From Paraburkholderia graminis C4D1M (GTDB lineage Bacteria > Pseudomonadota > Gammaproteobacteria > Burkholderiales > Burkholderiaceae), in the NCBI RefSeq assembly GCF_000172415.1, contig NZ_ABLD01000001.1, positions 310,001-374,000 on the forward strand: DNA of 64,000 nt, given 5' to 3'. Made by a program: the position numbers and the translations under genes. Each line of letters begins with the position of its first letter. Within the stretch, counting starts at the first letter, position 1. Shown one piece after another: positions 9,801-17,808 of this stretch. The notes under the pieces were generated by a model that saw only the letters and a program-made list of their open reading frames with translations, searched no databases and was not told the origin of the DNA.

Positions 9801-10004
9801 GAAGACGAAACGGGTAACGTGAACGTCATCATCTGGCCGACACTGCTCGAGAAGCAGCGCAAGGAAGCGCTCAGTGCGTCGCTGCTGGCGGTCTATGGGG
9901 TCTGGCAGTGTCAGGGCGAGGTGCGGCATCTGGTAGCGCAGCGGCTTGTCGACATGTCGCATCTGCTGGGCGGCCTGCATTCTGTCAGCAGGAATTTCTG
10001 CTGA
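6855..10004 (+). CDS. dnaE2: DnaE2/ImuC error-prone replicative-type DNA polymerase
   Basis: This 1049-residue C-family polymerase extends synthesis across lesions in the SOS response. The N-terminal PHP domain carries the DnaE2-typical SFLRGASHAEEL (about 18-29). The palm contains PPDIDVDF with catalytic aspartates at about 396 and 398, and the third acidic residue in LLKIDVLAL at about 545. A helix-hairpin-helix and an OB fold (GLVTVRQRPGTAKGVVFVTL) lie in the C-terminal third. Length fits the family (1020-1090). The GTG at 6855 was used; an ATG six codons later is an alternative. It completes the imuA-imuB-dnaE2 operon. Confidence 0.95.
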   Translation: MDTIFTMLPAYAELFCLSNFSFLRGASHAEELAERAAQLGYSALAITDECSLAGVVRAHVAAKEAKLPFIVGSYFRLVNADGSPAFGLILLARNREGYGNLSELITLARTRAPKGEYRLTPQDLSRPDKEYRHLLGVPDCLAILVPSFPAKEDVLDAQVEWLDETFPGRAWVGLVLHQRAMDDIHRGAVEFVARNRDVPVVALGEVLMHVRSRKPLQDTITAIRVGKPVHECGYDLAPNAEQHLRSRLRLANLYSPDALAATVDIAARCTFSLDELRYEYPDELVPPGFTPGAYLRQETYIGAQRRFPSGIPHHVQEQIEHELELIGDLQYEPYFLTVYDLVRFARSQHILCQGRGSAANSAVCYCLGVTEVDPARGNMLFERFISKERGEPPDIDVDFEHQRREEVIQYIYRKYGRDRAAIAAAVSTYRARGVLRETGKALGVDLQIVDAVAKSHHWFDNSADLLKRFEECGLNPDTPLIRAWASLAAQLYGFPRHLSQHSGGFVISRGKLTRLVPVENAAMPERSVIQWDKDDLESLGLLKIDVLALGMLSAIRRTLDLVSEQRGERFEMQDIPAEDKATYDMISAADTVGVFQIESRAQMSMLPRMRPRTFYDLVIEVAIVRPGPIQGGAVHPYLRRRQGFEPVTYPGDALKTALGRTLGVPIFQEQVMQVAILAAGFTAGEADQLRRAMAAWKRKGGLGKYYDRIVLGMQERGYDLAFAEAIFEQIKGFGEYGFPESHAASFALLVYASSWLKCHEPEAFLAAMLNSQPMGFYSPSQLVQDAQRHGVKVLPVDVTISGWNSSLEPMAGEKRPAVRLGLSLLRGMKEGTAERIENSRAVRPFASVKDLARRAALDRRDLHILADANALAALAGNRREALWQSVAAVPEKDMLAAAAVEDETPELGAPSEANDILADYRSVGLTLGRHPLELLRPQLLANRLMPAATLRTYRDGRLARGCGLVTVRQRPGTAKGVVFVTLEDETGNVNVIIWPTLLEKQRKEALSASLLAVYGVWQCQGEVRHLVAQRLVDMSHLLGGLHSVSRNFC

Positions 10005-10121
10005 CGCTTGACCGCTTCATGCGGTTGCCGACGCCGACCGCCGGCGAGCAGTAAAGGTGTAGATTCCAGCTAGGGGCACTTCATCAGCCGCCCACTCATG
10101 TGATGGATACCGGAGGAACTG

Positions 10122-11084
10122 ATGTGCTACTCGGCCCAGATAGTCGCGGACTACCGAAAATTTGTGCGGACCTTCGGCGCCATCATGGACATTCATGAGT
10201 TTGCGCGCCTGTTTTTTGAGCGAGCCGAAGACATCAGCAAGGCGAAGGTACCGAAGGCCATGGAGGCCGCATTCGCGCAACCAGAGAACGAAGCGGAACG
10301 AGAAATCGCTACCCTCATCGGCCGGTTCAATGCCGCACAGGCGACAAAGCTCGAGCAGGAGCTGTTCAAACAGCGCAAGCGGCTGGCCGATGCCGAGCGC
10401 GCTCTGGAGACCAAAGTTACGAAGGCGGCCAGCGAAAGTCGCCGCATAGCAACCGACAAGATTGCCTGGGCCAAAGCCAGAATTGACGACCTCCAGCGCA
10501 CGGAGCCTGAACCGCGTGACTCGCGCATTTTCCCAGGTCACTACGCGCCCGTGATGATTTCAGAAAATGGAAAGCGCGTTGTGAAGCCGATGCGTTATCA
10601 ATGCCGCATTGCTGGTAAGCCGGCGTCTTACGATATCAAATTCCCCGGAACCTATAACGCCCGCAGGGACAGCCTGCAAGGATTCTGGAAACCGTGCTTT
10701 GGACATACTCACGGCGTTCTGCTGGTCGAGGTGTTTTACGAGAACGTGAGCAAGGCTAAATTTGAAGGCACGCTTCTCGAGACGCACGAGCGCGACGAGA
10801 ACGTAGTGCTCGAATTCCGTCCGGCAAACGGCGAACTGATGCACGTGGCTTGCCTCTGGTCGCGATGGACTGCGCCCGGTGAGCCCGACTTACTCTCGTT
10901 CGCCGCTATCACCGACGAGCCGCCACCGGAGATTGCAGCTGCCGGTCACGACCGGTGCATCATCCCCATCAAACCGGAAAACGTCGACGCCTGGCTCAAC
11001 CCTGACCCGTCGAACCTGGAGGCAATGTACGCGATACTGGACGACAGGGACCGGCCATACTACAAGCATCGGCTGGCCGCCTGA
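10122..11084 (+). CDS. SRAP domain protein (abasic-site shield, YedK/HMCES family)
   Basis: SRAP proteins form a thiazolidine bond between Cys2 and abasic sites in single-stranded DNA. The protein begins MCYSAQI, leaving the catalytic Cys2 after Met removal, and has family blocks HTHGVLLVEVFYENV (about 205-219, with the conserved Glu) and GHDRCIIPIKPENVDAWL near 285-302. At 320 residues it is longer than YedK (about 220); the extra part is a charged, coiled-coil-like insertion at about 25-120. CGGAGG precedes the ATG. It follows dnaE2 by 117 bases on the same strand with no LexA box of its own in the gap, so it may share the SOS promoter. Confidence 0.88.
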   Translation: MCYSAQIVADYRKFVRTFGAIMDIHEFARLFFERAEDISKAKVPKAMEAAFAQPENEAEREIATLIGRFNAAQATKLEQELFKQRKRLADAERALETKVTKAASESRRIATDKIAWAKARIDDLQRTEPEPRDSRIFPGHYAPVMISENGKRVVKPMRYQCRIAGKPASYDIKFPGTYNARRDSLQGFWKPCFGHTHGVLLVEVFYENVSKAKFEGTLLETHERDENVVLEFRPANGELMHVACLWSRWTAPGEPDLLSFAAITDEPPPEIAAAGHDRCIIPIKPENVDAWLNPDPSNLEAMYAILDDRDRPYYKHRLAA

Positions 11085-11118
11085 CTCCGTTTAACCGAAC
11101 TATGGCTGATGCGACAGA

Positions 11119-11481
11119 GTGAACAACCCGCTTAACCTTGACCTGCGCGCCCGCGCGGAACTGCTTGCCTACCTCGTCGCAGCGCATCTGCTTGCCCGGC
11201 AGATGACGGGCGAATGGCTGTCGGCCGCGCATGTCGTCGAGTCAACGCAGCTCTGGCTCAAAACGAACGGAGGAGGCGCCGACGTCATGCAGCGCGTGAT
11301 GCTGTCCGCCCAGGCAGTGGATATCGCCCGACGTCTCGAGAAGACATTGCAACCGGCCGTGACGCCCAAATCCGTCCCCGCGCTCTTTTGCGAAAACCTG
11401 CGGCTCGATTTCCGCTCACCCTTAGCCCGGGAAATCTACCAGCACTGCCTCACACACCTGGTTGATTCGGGCTCTTTCTGA
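11119..11481 (+). CDS. Unknown small protein, member of a three-copy family in this window
   Basis: The 120-residue protein starts at GTG 11119, 34 bases after the SRAP gene, and probably belongs to the same transcript. Two conserved blocks are ARAELLAYLVAAHLLARQ (about 10-27) and LRLDFRSPLAREIYQHC (about 93-109). A clear homologue is encoded at 53000-53362 on the other strand, and a decayed, very similar copy at 25284-25498. There is no signal peptide; the composition suggests a small helical cytoplasmic protein. Its place beside DNA-damage genes suggests, but does not show, a related role. Confidence 0.7.
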   Translation: MNNPLNLDLRARAELLAYLVAAHLLARQMTGEWLSAAHVVESTQLWLKTNGGGADVMQRVMLSAQAVDIARRLEKTLQPAVTPKSVPALFCENLRLDFRSPLAREIYQHCLTHLVDSGSF

Positions 11482-11495
11482 AGCAAGGTTTCAAC

Positions 11496-11515
11496 TGTCT
11501 ACAGACACCTCTTTT
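11496..11515 (+). terminator. Weak candidate terminator between convergent genes
   Basis: TGTCT-AC-AGACA forms a short five-pair stem followed by CCTCTTTTT. It lies just after the stop at 11481 and overlaps the 3' end of the convergent gene. The stem is small, so this is tentative. Confidence 0.3.
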
Positions 11516-12104
11516 TACGTCCTTTGCTTCGATGGGCGGCAGCTACCATGCCGCCGGCAACTTCGTAGGCAATCTTCATGCGGCGGCCCGGCACAATCGC
11601 GTAGTCCGCGTCCTGTACAAGGCGCTCCAGCACCGCAGCGTAATCGGGTCGGCGCGCCTGAAGCCATTGCGCGATGACGGCGTCGCGAACCCATCCTCTG
11701 GCCCAACCCGCGGCAAGTGTCAGAAGTAGCAGGTTCCCGTCATGGCGAGACCGCAGGCATTCCGCATCCTGCTGTAGTGCGGTGAGTCTTTGCACAATGC
11801 GACCCAGTCGACGCACGCAATCAGGAGGTGAAACGTGGCCATGCGCAGCATCTACACGCATGCTCGCGGGCGTCGCTGTCAGCAGTGCGCGAGCGAAATC
11901 GCCGGTGAGGTTGTCCTGCCGGACCATAGTGGAGACGGCCTCAACCTGGCGCGCCGGGGACATTTTTTGGAGCGCCTGCGCTGTCCGCGCTGGCAACGTT
12001 TGTTCCGCCACCATCGCTGCGGCTTCGGGGCAGAAATTCCCGGGCACCCGATTGCCTGAGCTAACGGTGCGGCATATGAATCGCGGGCTTTGCGCTTTCC
12101 TCAT
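11499..12104 (-). CDS. RepB C-terminal-like protein, third gene of the recombinase cassette
   Basis: The 201-residue product resembles the C-terminal domain of RepB-type plasmid partition proteins: the block LQKMSPARQVEAVSTMVRQD followed by ALLTATPAS (about 46-82) matches the KMRPxRQVEA...ALLAATP pattern I know from that family. The N-terminal ParB nuclease-like and helix-turn-helix parts of full RepB are absent, so it is either a shortened relative or a partner subunit. The C-terminus is very basic (HRSKGRKKRC). Its ATG overlaps the TGA of the preceding gene (ATGA), indicating coupled translation. Confidence 0.6.
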   Translation of the reverse strand: MRKAQSPRFICRTVSSGNRVPGNFCPEAAAMVAEQTLPARTAQALQKMSPARQVEAVSTMVRQDNLTGDFARALLTATPASMRVDAAHGHVSPPDCVRRLGRIVQRLTALQQDAECLRSRHDGNLLLLTLAAGWARGWVRDAVIAQWLQARRPDYAAVLERLVQDADYAIVPGRRMKIAYEVAGGMVAAAHRSKGRKKRCL

Positions 12105-12424
12105 CGCGGACGGCCGGTCAGGCGCTCGTGAAGGAGCCGGGGAAGCGTCGTGAAGCCCCGGGTGTTCATCAGCGCGACGAACCCCGGGTCACGCGTCAGC
12201 TCGCGCAGAATGTCGAGTACCAGCGTAATCTCCCGGTCGGTATCGCTCATGCGACTCACCATGTTGCGCTGTCGGCGCAGTTCCTCTGTCAGAACCGATT
12301 GCGGCTTCGACTCCGGCGTTGCCCGACCGCGCGCGCCTCGCACATGAGGCACCGTCTTGTCATGCCGACCACCAGGTGCAGCTTTCCCCGCGACACTTCG
12401 TGCACCGCCGTGTGCCGGCTTCAT
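12101..12424 (-). CDS. Small helical protein, middle gene of the recombinase cassette
   Basis: The 107-residue protein has a disordered, basic N-terminal third and a helical C-terminal half (TEELRRQRNMVSRMSDTDRE, then LVLDILRELTRDPGF) ending in LPRLLHERLTGRPR. I know no named domain for it. It overlaps both neighbours by four bases (ATGA at each end), so it is made together with the recombinase and the RepB-like protein, and may bridge them. Function unknown. Confidence 0.65.
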   Translation of the reverse strand: MKPAHGGARSVAGKAAPGGRHDKTVPHVRGARGRATPESKPQSVLTEELRRQRNMVSRMSDTDREITLVLDILRELTRDPGFVALMNTRGFTTLPRLLHERLTGRPR

Positions 12425-14010
12425 TGTCCGCTCCCGGTCGTCCCATCAACTGGCGTTATTTCGAAAGGAACGCTCTCGGCGATAACCAGCAGTGAGCGCA
12501 GGTCGGGCCGCTGGTACATGCCGAAATGTGTCTGTCCGTGGCGGCAGACAACGGTGAATGCTCCAGGCACCAGACTTCCTCGCGGGAAGATGTGGAAGTC
12601 GAGCAGCTCTGCGCCTGCCCGCTCAATGCGGCCATAGACCAGGAAGTCGACAGGGAAGCGGTCCGGCCAACGCGCGACCCAATAAGGCAGGTGGCCGCCA
12701 ATGAGCCACGGACTGCGAACGGCAAGGTTCAGTCTCAGCCACTTATCGACGCAAAACGTGCTGGTATGTTTTTCGTAACGGACATCGTGGCCCTGCCTCC
12801 TCAACGCATCGAGAGTGACGTCCGCGACGTGGTGTTCCACGTTCTGCTCGGTGCGTCGGTTCAAAGACCGTTCGGACGCAAGCCTCGGTACGTAACCTAC
12901 CTCGTCATACGCTTTGTAAAGGCTCCCAAACTCGCGCATGACCTGCTCAACCGACGGAGCGCTCCGGTAATACCTCAGGGTCGCCTGGTCGAGCTTGCCG
13001 GCTTTCGCTATAACTTTGCGCAAGCCATCGAGTATCTCTGCGCGCGTAGACTGCCTCCGGTTCGCCTCCATCTTCTTTTGCACGGCCGCGAAGACCCGCC
13101 TGTCGACTACGGGCTCAAACGCATTCTCGAGACGTATCCATTCCTGACGCGGAACCTGCTGCCATGCTCCATCGAGCTTTGAGGACGTCCTGCTGTAAAC
13201 GTTAGTACCGACGTACGCTTCATTGCGAAGGATGCGCAGAATGTTCTGGGCGTCCCAAGGCCGCCCCGAGCGGTTGCGCAGGCCAAAATCATTGAGGCGC
13301 TTCGCAATGCCAACGCCTGTGACCGTTTGCGTTGCATACCATTCGTACATCTTCCTGACCAGCGACGCTTCGGTCGTGGATGCGGGCGCGATGACGACGC
13401 GGTCGCTCTGCACGCTCTTGTATTCGTAGCGTGCAAGGCCGCGTCTTGTCTCATGCTTCGAATCAATGAGAATACGTTGCAGACCATAACCGGGTGGCCC
13501 ACCCGCATGAAATCCGCGCTGCGCGTTCAGACATTGCCCAAGGAAGACCTTACGGGACATCTCCCGGCTAAACTCTGCCGCCATCGCCCGTTTTAGTGCT
13601 TTCATGACAGACGTTGCGGGGCTCGCATCGTTCGAGAACGACTCCGCGACGTAAATTACGTTTACGCCTGCGCGCCTGCACGCGTACTCGTAGAAAGCCG
13701 CTTCATCCACGTCCTGGAAGCGGCCCCAACGGCTCACGTCGAAGACCAGAATGGTATTGAATCTCCGGCGTGGATTCTCAACGTCCAGCAGCAGTTGCAC
13801 AAGCGCCGGACGTTGCCTGAATGTGAGCCCGCTCAGGCCCGCGTCTTCGTAATCGCAAACGACGCGGAAATTGTGAGCGCGCGCATATTCCGCGATAGCC
13901 TCCCGCTGGAACAGCGGTGAATACTCCTGGTGGTCAGTCGACATGCGGATGTACTGCGCCGCTCGATGAAGCGCATGTGGATTGGTTCCGCTTTTCGTCG
14001 CAGAGGCCAT
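12421..14010 (-). CDS. Large serine recombinase
   Basis: The 529-residue protein is a site-specific DNA recombinase of the serine family. The resolvase domain (about 10-160) has YIRMSTDHQEY with the nucleophilic serine at about 22, and the conserved arginine region FDVSRWGRFQD near 90. The Recombinase domain follows (GVGIAKRLNDFGLRNRSGRP and ILRNEAYVGT, about 240-290). The C-terminal 200 residues lack the usual CxxC zinc ribbon and are unlike common phage integrases. I chose ATG 14010-14008 because the resolvase fold begins just after it; the open frame extends 41 codons upstream without homology. It leads a coupled three-gene cassette. Confidence 0.85.
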   Translation of the reverse strand: MASATKSGTNPHALHRAAQYIRMSTDHQEYSPLFQREAIAEYARAHNFRVVCDYEDAGLSGLTFRQRPALVQLLLDVENPRRRFNTILVFDVSRWGRFQDVDEAAFYEYACRRAGVNVIYVAESFSNDASPATSVMKALKRAMAAEFSREMSRKVFLGQCLNAQRGFHAGGPPGYGLQRILIDSKHETRRGLARYEYKSVQSDRVVIAPASTTEASLVRKMYEWYATQTVTGVGIAKRLNDFGLRNRSGRPWDAQNILRILRNEAYVGTNVYSRTSSKLDGAWQQVPRQEWIRLENAFEPVVDRRVFAAVQKKMEANRRQSTRAEILDGLRKVIAKAGKLDQATLRYYRSAPSVEQVMREFGSLYKAYDEVGYVPRLASERSLNRRTEQNVEHHVADVTLDALRRQGHDVRYEKHTSTFCVDKWLRLNLAVRSPWLIGGHLPYWVARWPDRFPVDFLVYGRIERAGAELLDFHIFPRGSLVPGAFTVVCRHGQTHFGMYQRPDLRSLLVIAESVPFEITPVDGTTGSGQ

Positions 14011-14632
14011 GATGTAGGTCCGACAGCAACACACGTCTGTAGTAGTGACTTCGAGCAGGAAGTCAAGCCAATTCCTTTCCAGCCTCCTGTTGAACCTCGT
14101 TAGTACCCGCCAACCCCTTGCCCAAGTGCGCACTGTCCGGTTGCACGGCTATTCCTTCAATTGCGGCCCTCTCGCGGGTTTTCGCGGAATTGCGAATACG
14201 AGTTACGCCGTTGCGGAAGCGCAAGCCTGTGAGGAATCAACCTCGGGAATGGCTTGCAAGCGGCACCGGCATAAGTCATTTTGTGACGGATTGAAGCTAC
14301 CGATGCGCGATGAATTGAGCGCCTTCTCGAAAGAGCAGCTTTCCAGAGCCGCTAGCATGGAAGAATCGGTCTGCGGGGAGTGGCGCTCCCGCCTAAAGTG
14401 GCCTTCAGAAAAGTTAAAACCTCGTTCGCTAGATATGTCTTTACTCATTCGTATCTCGAAGAGTCTCTTAGACATTAAAGCCATGAATGGATGAGACTCT
14501 TTTTAGGGCGGGCAACCGCATCCTGTGGATGCTCGAAGGAAGCCTCATGCGCAAGGAAAGGGGAAACCACATTGGCCCGGCTCAACGCATTGCTGAAACG
14601 CAGAGCAGCTAATGGCTCTGGCTATGTGCGCT
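14011..14632. other. Gene-free stretch upstream of the recombinase
   Basis: Open frames on both strands here lack ribosome binding sites and recognisable sequence. If the recombinase is or was part of an integrated element, its attachment or crossover site would be expected around here, but no paired direct or inverted repeat was found by eye. Confidence 0.4.
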
Positions 14633-14668
14633 GGCTATGACTATGGCTACGGCTACGGCTACGGCTGG
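14633..14668. repeat. Short hexamer tandem repeat (GGCTAY)
   Basis: Six successive hexamers read GGCTAT, GACTAT, then three GGCTAC and GGCTGG. They overlap the last codons and stop of the histidine kinase gene on the minus strand. This is a slippage-prone simple repeat with no evident function. Confidence 0.6.
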
Positions 14669-16905
14669 GCGAAGGCAACGCTGTCGCTCATCAGCAATGT
14701 CAGTTCGTCGATATTGAACGGCTTTGCCAAAACGATTACGCCGCCCAGTTTTGCGCGCTCCAGTTCGTCGGCGTAGCCGGTCATCAAGGCAATCTTCTGC
14801 GCCGGCCATCTGCTCCGGACGTGTTCTGCAAAGTCGATACCGCTCATTTTGCCGGGCAGATGCACGTCTGAAAGCACGAAGTCGAAAGCGGCGCCCTGGA
14901 TGAGCACCTCAAGGGCTTCGTCGGCCGTCATCGCGTGCCGTACTGTGCATCCGAGCATCTCCAGAACGGCGCAAAGTCCGGCGGCCACTTCCGGGTTGTC
15001 TTCTACTACGAACACGTGCTGAGGCGTAGGCGCTGCGGCAGCAGCTTGTTTCGGCGACGCCGGTTGGACAACACCTTCTGTACCTATGTATGGAGGCAAA
15101 AACAGTTTCAGTGTTGTTCCTCTGCCAGGCTCGCTTTCTATCATCGCAGTTCCACCTGATTGCTCGCACGTTGCCAGTACCTGCGCGAGACCAAGACCGG
15201 TGCCGGCGCCGAGCGCTTTGGTGGTAAAAAGCGGCTCGAACGCGTGCTCTCTCACCGCCGGAGGCATCCCGTGCCCGTCATCCGAAAGCGCTATAAGCAC
15301 GTATTCTCCTGCGGGCAGTCTGGTTTCGACTTCTCTCAGGTGAATATTTGAGCATCGGATAGAGAAACGTCCTCCATCCGGCATTGCATCCCTCGCATTC
15401 ACCGCAATGTTGAGAATCGCAGACTCGAGCTCGGTGGCGTCCACCTTGACTAACCCGGTACCTGGCGCGACGTCCAAGGTCATCTGGATTTTCTCGGTGA
15501 GAGCCGTGCCTATGATGTCACTGGCACTCCCAAACCACGTAGCAAGGTCAACGACTTCATGCTTCAGCGGCTGCTTACGCGCGACGCTCATGAGCCTACG
15601 GGCAAGTTCTTCCGCTCCGATTGTCGCTCGCTTTACAGCAGTAACCTCCTTCTCAACGTTCGTATAGTTCTTTCGCGTCGCTAGTTCCATATTTGCGGCT
15701 ACCACCATCAGCAGATTGTTGAAATCGTGGGCCACTCGCGCCACCAGATTTCCCAGCGCGCCCATGCGCCGTAGCTGCCGGCTCGAGGCTTCAGCGGACG
15801 CTCGCCGTACCCACTCCGCTTTCCAGTGATTCCATGCCGCTTCCTCGGTTCGCAGTTGACGATGCGAGAAAACAATCAGTGACCAGAGCGCGATGCACGG
15901 GACAAGTGTGAACATCGCGACGACCATGAAGTGTTTGCGCCATTGCTCGTGTATTGCCGCCGTGGAATAGCCGCTCGCGACGTACAGCGGGTACCTTCCG
16001 ACGCGCCGGAACGATAGGATTCTCTCGACACCGTCAACCGTGGAGACCATATTGACCCGGCCAACTTTCACCGCCTGTCCAAGCGCAATCGTAAAGGGAG
16101 TATCTGGCGCGGGATTGCTCAAGGTCCCGACGTCCGGAAGTCTAGCCAGAATGGTCCCGTCCTGCCGATACAGTCCAACGAGTAACGCCGGGTTGGAATT
16201 GGTCAAGTCCGCGTAGAATTCGCTGAAATACTGCCGCTTTAGCGCGATGGATACAACGCCGAGCAAAACTCCGTCCTTCCCGACCCGTGCCATGTTTGTC
16301 GTGAAAATGTCGGACTGCATAACTTTGCCGGATAACGGCCGGGAGAAGTAGGGAGCGGGCGCTGACGCCAGTGCCCCTCGAAAGTCTTCGCGTCCGGCGA
16401 TGGAAATTGGCGGCACCGGGAAAAAGCGGCTGCTCGCCAGCAAGTCGCCGTGGGTACCGAACACGGAGATGGCTGCAAGCTGCGGGTAGTCCGCCGCAAT
16501 TGTGCTAAGCCTGCTATGTACAGGGCCCTCATGCCTGCGCACTTCGTCGTCATTGTCGGTATCGAGGAGTTCGACAATGCGCGTTTCGATTTCGTGGTTC
16601 ATGTCGGCAATCTTCAGCGCGTGCTCCTGGGCCACCCTGGTCAGGCGGTCCACTATGTCGCTTGAGTCGGTAATACGCCGCTGATAGTCGAAGTAGCCAT
16701 AGCCCGCGACGCAACCGAGAGGAACAAGGACCGACAAAAACAGGACGACGGCGAGCACGCGCCGCGTCACCTCGAAATTGCGCGCCGGTATCGGTACATC
16801 GGGCTCACTGCTTTGGTCGACCGCCAAGGTGAGAGACTCCCGCAAGTCGTTTATTGCTACGCGCGAACATAGTACTGCGCGAAGGCGTCGCCCAGGAGGT
16901 TCCAA
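14659..16905 (-). CDS. Hybrid sensor histidine kinase with periplasmic sensor and receiver domain
   Basis: Up to 748 residues. A membrane segment (about 47-70, RVLAVVLFLSVLVPLGCVAG) is followed by a Cache-like periplasmic sensor (about 75-325), a second membrane segment (about 330-350), a HisKA domain with phospho-acceptor His at about 393 (ARVAHDFNNLL), an ATPase domain (NIAVNARDAMPDGG, SDDGHGMP, GTGLGLAQV) and a C-terminal receiver with Asp at about 680 (LSDVHLPGKMSG). It resembles the FixL/NtrB-type hybrid kinases that pass phosphate to small receivers. The listed start is TTG without a clear ribosome binding site; TTG 16827, preceded by GGGAG, is an alternative. A decayed relative lies at 18563-19187. 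Confidence 0.88.
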   Translation of the reverse strand: MEPPGRRLRAVLCSRVAINDLRESLTLAVDQSSEPDVPIPARNFEVTRRVLAVVLFLSVLVPLGCVAGYGYFDYQRRITDSSDIVDRLTRVAQEHALKIADMNHEIETRIVELLDTDNDDEVRRHEGPVHSRLSTIAADYPQLAAISVFGTHGDLLASSRFFPVPPISIAGREDFRGALASAPAPYFSRPLSGKVMQSDIFTTNMARVGKDGVLLGVVSIALKRQYFSEFYADLTNSNPALLVGLYRQDGTILARLPDVGTLSNPAPDTPFTIALGQAVKVGRVNMVSTVDGVERILSFRRVGRYPLYVASGYSTAAIHEQWRKHFMVVAMFTLVPCIALWSLIVFSHRQLRTEEAAWNHWKAEWVRRASAEASSRQLRRMGALGNLVARVAHDFNNLLMVVAANMELATRKNYTNVEKEVTAVKRATIGAEELARRLMSVARKQPLKHEVVDLATWFGSASDIIGTALTEKIQMTLDVAPGTGLVKVDATELESAILNIAVNARDAMPDGGRFSIRCSNIHLREVETRLPAGEYVLIALSDDGHGMPPAVREHAFEPLFTTKALGAGTGLGLAQVLATCEQSGGTAMIESEPGRGTTLKLFLPPYIGTEGVVQPASPKQAAAAAPTPQHVFVVEDNPEVAAGLCAVLEMLGCTVRHAMTADEALEVLIQGAAFDFVLSDVHLPGKMSGIDFAEHVRSRWPAQKIALMTGYADELERAKLGGVIVLAKPFNIDELTLLMSDSVAFAQP

Positions 16906-17180
16906 GGTTAGTGAACCGTTTCACACATCGGATATTCGTTCATCGTCTGTCACTTTCCGCCGCGCTGTGCCACTGAGAGGCAGGTTGACAACCTGCTGCC
17001 AGGACAACCTTATCCTATGTTGTCCGCGACGCAAGTGGATAAGTCTTGACTCACCTGCATGGGAACGTCCGGCTGCCGTTGCACACTGAGCATTCTGGCT
17101 GGATTCTCGAACTAAATGCACTCTTGAGCGCAGCTTTGCCGCGACCTATCTTCAAGATGATTCTGATTGAGGAGGCGACC

Positions 17181-17421
17181 ATGGAGCGCACTGCGGTGGA
17201 CGTGCATTTTGACAGCGTGAACCTGTTTCTCGACATGTCCGAGGGTCCCGCGGTTCAATTCCCACTGGACTGGTTTCCCGTGCTGCAGGCAGCCTCAGCA
17301 GCCGAGCGTGAACACTTTGCCATCTCGCTAGACCATGCGCAAATATTCTGCGCCCGAAATAGATGAGGACGTGAACGTTCCAGCGTTGCTTTCATACCGA
17401 CCCGAGAACATGGGTCGCTAG
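17181..17421 (+). pseudogene. DUF2442 protein gene with a single-base frameshift
   Basis: The ATG at 17181 follows GGAGG and begins MERTAVDVHFDS, with the DUF2442 block AVQFPLDWFPVLQAA. An extra C at 17351 shifts the frame and gives an early stop after ...QIFCARNR. Removing that base restores FWPEIDEDVNV, matching LYWPELDEEMNI of the intact paralogue at 34217-34456, and the frame then runs to TAG 17419-17421 (about 79 codons). DUF2442 proteins are small and often occur near toxin-antitoxin-like modules; function unknown. It may be a true mutation or a sequencing error. Confidence 0.75.
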
Positions 17422-17507
17422 TGTTTTCGCATTTAGCTTTGCTGCCTGGACCTTTCGCGCATGCGCAGCCGGCGCGGACGACGCAAGCGTCGGCCTTTCT
17501 TGACCCG

Positions 17508-17780
17508 TCAGCCTTCGGGTCCGAGGTAGCCCTGTAGTCCAAGCGCCGTTTTGCTTTTCGCCAGTTCCACTGTCTTATTCACGAGCGAAGCGAACGCCTT
17601 GTCGCTGTCGGGTCGGGGCGGGTCGCTGAGCGCCGCGTAGGTCCGTCACGTGTTCTCAAAAAGGCACGATTGGCCCAGTACCACGCCGACAGATTCTCGT
17701 CGCCCGGCAAGTAACTGCGCGAGTTCGTGGAGGCCAGTATCTGGCTTCGTGCTCTCAGGCGCTCGGAGTAGTATGGTCAT
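17508..17780 (-). pseudogene. Small unknown ORF interrupted by an in-frame TGA
   Basis: From ATG 17780-17778 the frame reads MTILLRAPESTKPDTG..., meets TGA at codon 45 (17648-17646), and continues in the same frame with coding-like sequence (DKAFASLVNKTVELAKSKTA, then LGLQGYLGPEG) to TGA 17510-17508. One nonsense change, for example CGA to TGA, would explain it. I do not recognise the protein. It is divergent from the zinc-finger gene at 17809, with 28 bases between the two starts. Confidence 0.5.
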
Positions 17781-17808
17781 GTCCACCTAACCACCAGGAG
17801 GGGAGACC

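Noticed and set aside
10005..10121. LexA box in front of the SRAP gene
   Set aside because: Looked for CTGT-N8-ACAG and close variants; none present.
12526..13182. 218-codon frame antisense to the recombinase
   Set aside because: The recombinase domains are unambiguous and the antisense frame has no start signal.
14633..14668. CRISPR-like or coding repeat
   Set aside because: The unit is only six bases without spacers; it is a simple-sequence tract at the end of the kinase gene. No CRISPR array was seen anywhere in the window.
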